Positions 8,306 to 14,750 of a stretch of 20,115 nucleotides of DNA are shown here, piece after piece (position 1 is the first letter of the stretch; each line of letters starts with the position of its first letter). The notes beneath the pieces are model-generated. The model was not told the origin of the DNA. It ran no database searches and saw nothing but the letters and a program-made list of their open reading frames with translations. The stretch is from the NCBI GenBank assembly GCA_964531735.1, contig CAZHGD010000136.1, positions 1 through 20,115 on the forward strand, written 5' to 3'. Made by a program: the position numbers and the translations under genes. The DNA is from CAZHGD01 sp964531735 (GTDB taxonomy: Bacteria; Armatimonadota; UBA10988).

Positions 8306-8941
8306 TCACCACCAGCGTGGCGCGGCCGTCGACAAGTCGGCGACCGGCACCGGTTCGCCCGTGGCCGCGCCGCACCGCAGGCCGAGCGTCGCGGCCATCT
8401 CGACGACCGTCGCCGGCACCTCGCCGACGCAGGTCAGCGTGTTGCCGCCACAGCGGATCAGGTTCTCACCAACCGACCACAGGGCGTCGCTGTCGAGGGC
8501 CGCGAGTTCGGCGGCGTCGAGCCGCCACGCTCGCGACTCCTCGGGCCATGGCGGCTGCTCGTAGTGCAACTCGCCCAGGTCGAACTCCGGCGTGCCGCCG
8601 GCCGGTGCCGGGCCGCCGCCGAAGGGCGGGTACCCGAGTTGCCGGCCGAGCCAGGCCAGTCCCAGCACCGTGCCGAACGCCTCGGCGCCGGTGACCACCA
8701 ATTCGGGTCCGCTGGTCTGGGCCACGAAGGTCTCCGGCGAGTTCGGTGCCACCGCCGAGGTATAGGCCGGATCCGGCGCAATCAGTAGCGCCGGTTGCCC
8801 GAACGGTGCGGGCTGGTGCCGCAGTGGCGGCCGGGCGCCCAGCGCCCAGGCGACCTCGCGCGCGAGCCGGTGGGCCGCGGCCAGCACACTCTCGGGAAAG
8901 ACCAGCGGCAGGTAGATGGTGGTCTCGGCGGTCCAGATCAC
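8306..8941 (-). CDS. Short protein like the N-terminal domain of GH67/GH20-type glycosidases
   Basis: A protein of 211 residues. The start is taken as GTG 8941, which shares GTGA with the TGA of the upstream gene, the usual 4-base coupling overlap; the longer open frame to 9250 lies antisense-like over the neighbour and is not protein-like. The region PNSPETFVAQTSGPELVVTG followed by AEAFGTVLGLAWLGRQLGYP fits the alpha/beta domain that precedes the TIM barrel in GH67 and GH20-like enzymes (ESF-x-I...G-x-d-x-x-G-x-x-y-G-x-x-x-L-L-E-x-L-G). The segment with NLIRCGGNTLTCVGE then resembles the first barrel strand, but the protein ends ~35 residues later, so there is no catalytic barrel. It may be a binding-only protein or a decayed enzyme. 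It has no signal peptide from this start, yet it is coupled to a secreted glycosidase-type gene. Confidence 0.6.
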   Translation of the reverse strand: MIWTAETTIYLPLVFPESVLAAAHRLAREVAWALGARPPLRHQPAPFGQPALLIAPDPAYTSAVAPNSPETFVAQTSGPELVVTGAEAFGTVLGLAWLGRQLGYPPFGGGPAPAGGTPEFDLGELHYEQPPWPEESRAWRLDAAELAALDSDALWSVGENLIRCGGNTLTCVGEVPATVVEMAATLGLRCGAATGEPVPVADLSTAAPRWW

Positions 8942-9717
8942 GGGCGACTCCGGGGCAGGATGACCAGATGGCTGGGCATCGGGTAGAGACCCGGCACGTC
9001 CACCTGACCGGGCACACAGAACTGGGTCGACGGTCCGCCGTCCAGGTTCATGGCCACCTGGCAGCCCGGTCCGCCCGCGGCCACCGGGCGCGCCAGTGCG
9101 GCGGCCAGTTCGGCCAAGGTCAGCCCGCCTTGCCGCGTGGCGGCGAGTACCAGGTGGTGGCGGCTGTCGAGCCCCGCCGCCGACCGCGCGCGCCGCGGCG
9201 AGTCCTTGAGCTGGGTGGGATGCCCGTCGACCACCAGTCGCGGGCCGCACTGCACGGCCTGGCGCACTCCGCGCCAGGTGGCGGCGCCGTCGGCGGCGCG
9301 GATGCGCACGCGGTTGCCCTGGACCGTCAGCACCGGCCAGTCGTTGCGGCGGGGCGGGTTGAGCTGCCGGCCGCCCGCCACCAGCCAGCCCATGGGCCGG
9401 TCTCTGGGGTCGAAGTAGCCACCGTTCAGCACCGCCGCCGCCGCGTGCTGCTGAGCCACGGCCGCGGCGGTCTGCCAGTCCTGGCGGCGGCGTGCGGCCA
9501 CCACCTCGACCTGCCAGCGCGTCGGGTCGACGACCACCCAGACCAGTTGCCGAACCTGCCCGAGGTCATCGGCGGGCAGATCGAGCTGCTGAACCGGCAG
9601 CGGCGGCTCAGCGTCGGTGCGGGCCGCCGGCGCGGCCGGTGCGACCGCCCGGGCCACCATGCGGTCGGGCGGTTCGCAGCCGGCCAGCAGTCCGGCCAGC
9701 AGCAATGCCGCCGTCAG
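8938..9717 (-). CDS. NAGPA-type phosphodiester glycosidase, putative lipoprotein
   Basis: A phosphodiester glycosidase domain (NAGPA, DUF2233) of the type that cleaves sugar-phosphodiester bonds, probably acting outside the inner membrane. Supporting motifs: VLNGGYFDPRDRPMGWLV, the CGPRLVVDG strand, RSAAGLDSRHHLVLAATRQG, and the hallmark NLDGGPSTQF near the C-terminus. The first 14 codons read as a lipoprotein signal, TAALLLAGLLAGC, with the lipid-modified Cys at residue 14. Upstream of that Cys the frame has no ATG, GTG or TTG until GTG 9858, deep inside bcp. The best-placed start is therefore CTG 9717, sharing CTGA with the bcp stop, giving 259 residues. This start is uncertain and the n-region lacks a positive charge. 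The gene couples downstream to the short glycosidase-like gene. Confidence 0.8.
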   Translation of the reverse strand: MTAALLLAGLLAGCEPPDRMVARAVAPAAPAARTDAEPPLPVQQLDLPADDLGQVRQLVWVVVDPTRWQVEVVAARRRQDWQTAAAVAQQHAAAAVLNGGYFDPRDRPMGWLVAGGRQLNPPRRNDWPVLTVQGNRVRIRAADGAATWRGVRQAVQCGPRLVVDGHPTQLKDSPRRARSAAGLDSRHHLVLAATRQGGLTLAELAAALARPVAAGGPGCQVAMNLDGGPSTQFCVPGQVDVPGLYPMPSHLVILPRSRP

Positions 9718-10184
9718 CCGAGCGCGATCGACTTGACCGCGGCCAGCACGGCATCGGCGTGGCCTTTGACCGAGACCTGCGGGAACTTGGCCCGAATCGT
9801 GCCGGTCCCGTCGATGATGTAGGTCGTTCGCTCGACACCGAGCGAGGTGCGGCCACACCTCGTCTTCTCCTTGATCACGTCGTACGCTTGGCACACCGCC
9901 TCGTCGTCATCCGACAGCAGCGCGAACGGCAGATCGTACTTGCTGGCGAACCGGCCGTGCGACGCCACGCTGTCTCGGCTGACGCCCACCACGGCGCCGC
10001 CCAGGGCCGACACCTCGGGCAGCCGATCACGGAAGTCACAGGCCTCCGTGGTGCATCCGGGGGTGTCGTCTTTCGGGTAGAAGTATAGCACCAGCGTCCG
10101 CCCCGCGAAGTCGCTCAGCCGGACCGTCTGACCGTTCCCATCCAGCGCCTCGAACTCCGGTGCCCGTTCGCCAACCTCCGGCAT
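9714..10184 (-). CDS. bcp: Thioredoxin-dependent thiol peroxidase (peroxiredoxin BCP/PrxQ)
   Basis: A cytosolic peroxiredoxin that reduces hydroperoxides using thioredoxin. The 156 residues match the family length. The active-site block FYPKDDTPGCTTEACDFRD contains the peroxidatic Cys C44 in the PxxxTxxC context and a probable resolving Cys C49. LLSDDDEAVCQAYDV and the C-terminal RTTYIIDGTGTIR strand are also typical. Of two nearby ATGs, 10184 is preferred because AGAGGAG lies six bases upstream; the ATG at 10190 would sit directly against it. It is the first gene of a tight minus-strand run, with its TGA overlapping the next gene's start. Functional linkage to the glycosidase genes is not evident. 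Confidence 0.96.
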   Translation of the reverse strand: MPEVGERAPEFEALDGNGQTVRLSDFAGRTLVLYFYPKDDTPGCTTEACDFRDRLPEVSALGGAVVGVSRDSVASHGRFASKYDLPFALLSDDDEAVCQAYDVIKEKTRCGRTSLGVERTTYIIDGTGTIRAKFPQVSVKGHADAVLAAVKSIALG

Positions 10185-10204
10185 GGCCATCTCCTCTGCA
10201 CCTC

Positions 10205-10210
10205 GTTATA
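10205..10210 (-). promoter_or_regulatory. Possible -10 element for bcp
   Basis: On the minus strand TATAAC (10210-10205) matches the -10 consensus at five of six bases, in an otherwise GC-rich gap. No convincing -35 lies 16-18 bases upstream. A start near 10198 would give a very short leader that just includes the AGAGGAG ribosome site. Weak evidence. Confidence 0.3.
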
Positions 10211-10239
10211 ACGCAAGCCGGCGGGCCTCGCGAGGTGGT

Positions 10240-10261
10240 GGCGGCGCTGCGCAGCGCCGCC
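10240..10261. other. Perfect 22-bp palindrome between TIR gene and bcp
   Basis: Bases 10240-10261 are a perfect 22-base inverted repeat (each arm GGCGGCGCTGC), preceded by a second perfect palindrome CCTCGCGAGG at 10226-10235. It lies in the 85-base gap after the TIR stop. It could halt transcription from the TIR gene or bind a dimeric regulator of bcp. There is no T-tract, so it is not a classical intrinsic terminator. Confidence 0.55.
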
Positions 10262-10269
10262 GTGGCCGC

Positions 10270-10908
10270 TCAAGGCTGTAGACGGCGCACGGCCCGGTTC
10301 CAGGCCGGGGGCGTGATCGGTGGGGCCGGTCGCGCCCCTTGAGTCGTGGGCGGCGCGCTGACCGGTCGGAGCAGATACGCCGTCGCGATCAGCGTGCAGC
10401 ACAGCATGGCCACGGTTGCCATGACCACCCGCGGCCAGGGGCTCGGAGCGGACCATGGAGCTGACGCGGCGTGGCGCCTGACCGGCGCGGCCGGCGTCTC
10501 CCGCAAATGGTTGACCGACTCGATCAAGGCCGCCAATTGCTCGGGCTGCACGGGCACCGGTGCGTCCAGCCAATGGCGCGAGCTGATGAAGTACTCCATG
10601 ACTTCGGATGGCGCCACGTCCTCAATGCGCACAGGCACAATCGGCCGACCCAGACTGCCGGCGCGCTCCAGTTCGCGATGTACCTGGTGCGAGACGTTGG
10701 AGTGTGATGAGAGCACTAGCACCACCAGGCGGCATCCGCGCAAGGCGCGGACAATGGCCGCTGGCCAGGCGTCGCCGGGGACGATGTCTCGCGGCGCGAT
10801 CCAGCAGGAGATGCCCGCCTGCTCGAGCGCGCTCGTCAGCGCGCTGGCGGTAGTGCGGTCAGGCGAGGCGTGACTGATGAAGACCTCGGGCGACATGCTC
10901 CCTGCCAT
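10270..10908 (-). CDS. TIR-domain protein with C-terminal membrane anchor
   Basis: A protein of 212 residues. The TIR domain spans ~7-120: strand A VFISHASPD, the ISCWIAPRDIVPGDAW segment, LVVLVLSSHS, and NVSHQVHRELERA carrying E79, the position of the catalytic Glu in NAD-consuming TIR enzymes. This subclass (TIR_2-like, with the WIAPRDI motif) is common in bacterial signalling proteins. A Pro/Ala-rich linker leads to one predicted membrane helix at ~161-181 and a short Pro-rich tail, so the TIR faces the cytosol. The start may be ATG 10908 or ATG 10896; neither has a strong ribosome site. No defence partner (Thoeris ThsA, Argonaute, CBASS cyclase) is adjacent, so a defence role is not established. 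NADase activity is a family-based possibility only. Confidence 0.87.
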   Translation of the reverse strand: MAGSMSPEVFISHASPDRTTASALTSALEQAGISCWIAPRDIVPGDAWPAAIVRALRGCRLVVLVLSSHSNVSHQVHRELERAGSLGRPIVPVRIEDVAPSEVMEYFISSRHWLDAPVPVQPEQLAALIESVNHLRETPAAPVRRHAASAPWSAPSPWPRVVMATVAMLCCTLIATAYLLRPVSAPPTTQGARPAPPITPPAWNRAVRRLQP

Positions 10909-10957
10909 GGTCCGCGGCGTCGCTGCCTGCCGAGGAGGCCCGCGAGACTGTGCGCCT

Positions 10958-10977
10958 GTTGGCTGTGTGGAGCCAAC
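10958..10977. other. Inverted repeat upstream of the TIR gene
   Basis: GTTGGCT (10958-10964) and AGCCAAC (10971-10977) form a perfect 7-bp stem around GTGTGG. It lies ~50 bases upstream of the TIR start in the divergent gap 10909-11156. It could be an operator or a leader hairpin. No clear promoter for the TIR gene was found in this gap. Confidence 0.35.
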
Positions 10978-11084
10978 TCCCTGCTGCTACCGAGGCGGGT
11001 TGGGCGCCAAGTGACCTGCCGTGGCGTCGCCGGCGTCCAACCAGACGCCGGCCGTCCTCGCGTACCCCGGGGCCGCGGCATCGA

Positions 11085-11105
11085 GCCGGCGGCCGGCGGC
11101 CGGCG
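11085..11105. repeat. Three tandem copies of GCCGGCG
   Basis: Three perfect 7-base units run from 11085 to 11105 and abut the extended -10 element at 11107. They occupy the place where a -35 would sit, with no consensus -35 present. Confidence 0.85.
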
Positions 11106-11106
11106 G

Positions 11107-11115
11107 TGCTATAAT
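11107..11115 (+). promoter_or_regulatory. Extended -10 promoter for the tatA-like gene
   Basis: TGCTATAAT gives a perfect -10 (11110-11115) with the TG extension at 11107-11108, which can work without a good -35. The start of transcription would be near 11122, about 35 bases before the GTG at 11157. This is the clearest promoter in the window and probably serves the tatA-like gene and possibly the Gfo/Idh and HD-GYP genes downstream. Confidence 0.6.
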
Positions 11116-11156
11116 GCACTTGGCCGAGCGGGCGCTGAGGCGTCTCGGAGAGGGCT

Positions 11157-11324
11157 GTGGAGCTGTTTGGAGTTGGCGGGCCGGAAATGGTGGTGCTCGC
11201 CATTCTGGCCGTGGTGCTGTTCGGTGAGCGGCTGCCCGAGGTGGCGCGCATCGCGGCGCGGTACGTCCGGATGCTGCGCGAGATGTCGCGCGAGTTCACC
11301 GAATCCATGCGGCTGGACGACTGA
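11157..11324 (+). CDS. TatA/TatB-family twin-arginine translocase subunit
   Basis: A 55-residue protein starting at GTG 11157, with GGAG at 11147-11150 six bases upstream. The sequence has the complete TatA/B pattern: FGVGGPEM at the N-terminus, a short membrane helix (MVVLAILAVVLFG), the hinge FGERLPEVAR, then an amphipathic helix with Arg/Glu spacing and an acidic tail. TatA oligomers form the passage for folded proteins exported by the Tat system; TatB acts with TatC in recognition. The Glu after GGP and the LPE hinge fit either, and the very short tail favours TatA. No tatC is in the window. A 124-base gap with no clear signal separates it from the Gfo/Idh gene. Confidence 0.82.
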   Translation: MELFGVGGPEMVVLAILAVVLFGERLPEVARIAARYVRMLREMSREFTESMRLDD

Positions 11325-11448
11325 TTACGGTGGTGGCGCAGGACAACCGGGCGCGATGGGGAACTGCCGGCCGAACGGTCCAGGCGACCGGCTGGGCAGG
11401 CGACGCGCCAGAGCACAGGTAGCCGGCGGCTCAGCGAGGAGAAGACGG

Positions 11449-12495
11449 TTGGAGACGATTCGTCATGCCATCGTGGGCTGTGGGACCATCGGCCCGTTGC
11501 ACGCCCAGAGCATTGCCGGCATCGCCGGCTCGAAGCTGGTCGTGGCCTGCGACCTGGTCGAGGAGCGCGCCCGCAAGCTGGCCGCCGGTGCCGACGGTTG
11601 CGAGGTGTTGACCAGCTTCCAGGCGGTGCTCGACCGCCAGGACATCGACCTGGTACACGTCTGCACGCCGTCCGGCCTGCACGCCGACCAGGCCATCGCC
11701 GTGCTGCGGAGCGGCAAGCACGTGGTCACCGAGAAGCCGATGGATGTCACGCCGGCGGCGTGCGACAAGCTGATCGCCGTGGCCGAGCAGTCCGACCGCA
11801 AGGCCACCTGCATCTTCCAGAACCGTTTCCTCAACCAGACCCGGCTGGTGAAGCAGGCCGTCGAGGATGGTCTGCTCGGCAAGTTGGTGATGGGCGACGC
11901 CTACATCAAGTGGTACCGCAGCCAGGAGTACTACGACTCGGGTGACTGGCGCGCCACCTGGGACCTCGACGGCGGCGGCTGCCTGATGAACCAGGGCGTG
12001 CACTATGTCGACCTGCTGCAGTGGCTGATGGGTCCGGTGGCGTCGGTCTACGCCGTGTGCGACACGCTGGCCCACGATATCAAGGTCGAGGACGTCGCGG
12101 CGGCGGTGCTGCGGTTCCGCAACGGCGCGGTCGGCGTCATCGAGGGCACCACGGCCGCGGCGCCGGGCCTCGACTGGCGGATCGAGTTACACGGCGACCA
12201 GGGCTCGGTGACGCTGAAGAACGGCGAGATCGACCACTGGCGCTTCCTCGACCCGGCGCTGGACAACCACCCGCCGACGACCGACACGGAGAAGCTGATT
12301 GCGGCGGGCGCCGACCCGCGGGCCTTGCCTTCTCAGTGCCATCAGACGCAAATTCAGTTGATGTGCGACGCAATCCGCCACGACACGCCGGTGCCGGTGG
12401 CCGTGCATGAAGCGCGGAACGCGGTGGAGATCATCTGCGCCATCTACGAGTCGAGCCGGCGAGGCGAGCAGATCAGCCTGCCGGGCGGCTCGTGA
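11449..12495 (+). CDS. Gfo/Idh/MocA-family NAD(P)-dependent oxidoreductase
   Basis: A 348-residue cytosolic oxidoreductase. The start is TTG 11449, set by GAGGAG seven bases upstream; the frame is open much further upstream but that sequence is not protein-like. The Rossmann fold begins IRHAIVGCGTIGPLHA (dinucleotide-binding glycines 10, 12, 15), followed by HVCTPSGLHADQA and the family signature EKPMDV (E95, K96, P97, catalytic Lys region). The C-terminal domain carries GGCLMNQGVHYVDLLQW with H185 as the usual catalytic His, then VEDVAAAVLRFRNGAVGVIE. Such enzymes oxidise or reduce sugars, inositols or their nucleotide forms; the substrate cannot be told here. The HD-GYP gene follows 26 bases later, so the two are probably co-transcribed. 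Confidence 0.93.
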   Translation: METIRHAIVGCGTIGPLHAQSIAGIAGSKLVVACDLVEERARKLAAGADGCEVLTSFQAVLDRQDIDLVHVCTPSGLHADQAIAVLRSGKHVVTEKPMDVTPAACDKLIAVAEQSDRKATCIFQNRFLNQTRLVKQAVEDGLLGKLVMGDAYIKWYRSQEYYDSGDWRATWDLDGGGCLMNQGVHYVDLLQWLMGPVASVYAVCDTLAHDIKVEDVAAAVLRFRNGAVGVIEGTTAAAPGLDWRIELHGDQGSVTLKNGEIDHWRFLDPALDNHPPTTDTEKLIAAGADPRALPSQCHQTQIQLMCDAIRHDTPVPVAVHEARNAVEIICAIYESSRRGEQISLPGGS

Positions 12496-12521
12496 CCGGC
12501 GGCTGAGGTTCGGAGCGCTAC

Positions 12522-14702
12522 ATGGCAGCGGACGCGGACGGGCGACGGCTGGAAGCGCTACACCAGGTGGCCTTGGCGGTCAACTCATCACTGGACGCCG
12601 AGCACGTGCAGCGGCTCATCCTGGAGCGGGCGTGCGAGCTACTGGTGGCGCGTAAAGGCTCCATCATGGTGCTCGACCGCGAGACCGGGCAACTCACCAT
12701 TGCGGCAGCCTACGGACTGAGCGAAGAGGTCATCGCCACCACGCGCATTGCGCTGGGCGAGGGCATCGCCGGCACCGTGGCCGCCACCGGTGAGCCGCGC
12801 CGATTGGCGGCCGGCACACGGCAGCGCGATGGCGAGACCGTGGCGGCCCCGGCGGCGCTGTGCGTGCCGCTGGTGGCCGATACCGAGGTGGTCGGCGTGC
12901 TGAACGTCTCGGACCGCGCCGATGGTGGCGAGTTCGACGACAGCGACCTGCAGCTGGCGCTGCTGCTGGCGGCCCAGAGCGCCGTGGCGTTGCGCAACGC
13001 TCAGGCGTATGAGGAGCAGGAGCGGCAGGCGGCCGAGCTGCGCGCGCTGCAGGACGTGTCCATCGCGGTCAACGAGAGCCTCGACATCCACTCCACCTTG
13101 GCACACGTGCTGGCCCACGCGACGCGGCTGCTGGGTGCCCGCAAGGGCTCCATCATGCTGCTCGATCTGGACACCGAGGAGCTGACCATCGCGGTGGCGC
13201 ACGGCCTCAGCGACGAGGTGGTGGCCAGCACCCGGGTCAAGCTGGGCGAAGGCATCGCGGGCGAAGTGGCGCAGACCGGCCGGCCGCGCAACCTGCCGGG
13301 CGGGGTGCGCGACGCCGACAGCCTCAGCGAGGGCAAGCGCCTGGCGGCGGCGCTGTCGGTGCCGCTGACCGTCGAGGGCCACGTGATCGGCGTGCTCAAC
13401 GTCTCCGACAAGAGCAACCGCCGCGACTTCACCGACCACGAGATGGAGTTCCTCGGCGCGCTGGGCAACCAGGCGGCGTTGGCCATCAACAACGCTCGGC
13501 TGTACGAGAACGTCACCACGCGCGCCGAAGCGCTGGCGGCGCTGAACCAGATCGGTCAGATGCTGACCGGCTCACTCGACCGCGACGACGTGCTGGCCCG
13601 CGTGCTCGACAGCGCGCTGCGTCTGCTGAGCTGCGAGCGCGGCTCGCTGATGCTGATCCAGGCCGCGTCGGTGGACGATGACGACTACGACCCGTCGCGT
13701 CCGTTGCTGGACGGTGGCGGCGAGCCGCATCGGCACCTGGAGATCGTGGTGGCCAAGGGCCTGCCTGAGGATGTGGTGCGCAACACGCGCATCCACCTGG
13801 GCGATGGCGTGTCGGGCCAGGTGGCGGCGACGGGCCAGTTGGTGGTCATGGGTCAGGGCGAGCAGGTGCGCGGCTCGGCCTCGTCCGACCGCAGCGCCGG
13901 GCTCTGCCTGCCGCTGGTGGCCAAGCAGCAAATCATCGGCGTGCTCAATCTGAGCGAGCACCAAGGCGGCAACTTCTCCGACGAGGACGTCCAGTTGGCG
14001 GCCACGCTGGCCGCGCAGGCCGCCGCGGCCATCGAGAACGCGCAGCTCTACGCCGACCTGCGCCACCAGTTCGTCCACTCCATCCGCGTCATCGCCAACG
14101 CCATCGACGCGCGCGACCCGTACACGCGCGGCCACAGCGACCGGGTGGCCCGGCTGTCGCGCCTGGTCGCCGTGGAGCTGGCGCTGCCCGAGGACGAGAT
14201 CGAGACGGTCTACTACGCGGGCCTGCTGCACGACGTCGGCAAGATCGGCATTCGCGACAACATCCTGCTCAAAGAGGGTCGCCTGACCGACGACGAGTTC
14301 TCGACGATGCAGTCGCACCCGGTCAAGTCGGCCGAGATCATCTACCCGGTCAAGCAGCTCCGGCACATCCTGCCGGGGCTGCGGCACCACCACGAGCGCT
14401 ACAGCGCCAAGGGCTATCCCGACGGGCTGCACGAGGAACAAATCCCGCTGATGGCGCGTATCATCGGTGTTGCTGACACCTACGACGCGATGACCTCGGA
14501 CCGGCCCTACCGCAAAGGTCTGCCGCGGCGCGTGGCGCTGGAGGAACTGGCCCGCAACCGCGGCCTGCAGTTCGATCCATCCTGCGTCAACGCGTTCCTC
14601 GCCGTGGTGGCCAAGGACCAGATCGCCGAGATCGACGGACAGGGACCCAACGGCGCCGACGATGTCGCCGCCGCGCTGGCGACCGTCGAGGGCGGCTCGT
14701 AG
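12522..14702 (+). CDS. Triple-GAF HD-GYP cyclic-di-GMP phosphodiesterase
   Basis: A protein of 726 residues; the ATG has GGAG six bases upstream. Three GAF sensor domains occupy ~20-160, ~185-325 and ~350-505; each carries the ARKGSIM or CERGSLM-type strand and a GVLN(V/L)S turn. The first two are similar enough to suggest internal duplication. The HD-GYP domain (~515-705) is complete: H570-D571 in HDVGKIGI, HHHERYSAKGYPDGL with the GYP at 631-633, and RIIGVADTYDAMTSDRPYR. These residues bind the metal centre that hydrolyses c-di-GMP to pGpG or GMP. No membrane segment or signal peptide is seen, so sensing is cytosolic. The GAF ligands are unknown. Confidence 0.95.
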   Translation: MAADADGRRLEALHQVALAVNSSLDAEHVQRLILERACELLVARKGSIMVLDRETGQLTIAAAYGLSEEVIATTRIALGEGIAGTVAATGEPRRLAAGTRQRDGETVAAPAALCVPLVADTEVVGVLNVSDRADGGEFDDSDLQLALLLAAQSAVALRNAQAYEEQERQAAELRALQDVSIAVNESLDIHSTLAHVLAHATRLLGARKGSIMLLDLDTEELTIAVAHGLSDEVVASTRVKLGEGIAGEVAQTGRPRNLPGGVRDADSLSEGKRLAAALSVPLTVEGHVIGVLNVSDKSNRRDFTDHEMEFLGALGNQAALAINNARLYENVTTRAEALAALNQIGQMLTGSLDRDDVLARVLDSALRLLSCERGSLMLIQAASVDDDDYDPSRPLLDGGGEPHRHLEIVVAKGLPEDVVRNTRIHLGDGVSGQVAATGQLVVMGQGEQVRGSASSDRSAGLCLPLVAKQQIIGVLNLSEHQGGNFSDEDVQLAATLAAQAAAAIENAQLYADLRHQFVHSIRVIANAIDARDPYTRGHSDRVARLSRLVAVELALPEDEIETVYYAGLLHDVGKIGIRDNILLKEGRLTDDEFSTMQSHPVKSAEIIYPVKQLRHILPGLRHHHERYSAKGYPDGLHEEQIPLMARIIGVADTYDAMTSDRPYRKGLPRRVALEELARNRGLQFDPSCVNAFLAVVAKDQIAEIDGQGPNGADDVAAALATVEGGS

Positions 14703-14750
14703 CGGGCCTGCGCGGTGCCCGGTGATGGCTGGCTGGCTCCGGAGACGACC

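Noticed and set aside
8942..9250. Upstream extension of the short glycosidase-like frame to 9250
   Set aside because: It is Arg/Gly/Pro-rich out-of-frame sequence over the NAGPA gene; the GTGA overlap at 8941 gives a better start.
10270..10908. Thoeris or other named TIR defence system
   Set aside because: No ThsA-like, Argonaute, cyclase or STING gene lies near; neighbours are bcp and a tatA-like gene.
10870..11448. Upstream extension of the Gfo/Idh frame to 10870
   Set aside because: It crosses the tatA-like gene and the TIR gene start and is not protein-like; TTG 11449 has a strong ribosome site.
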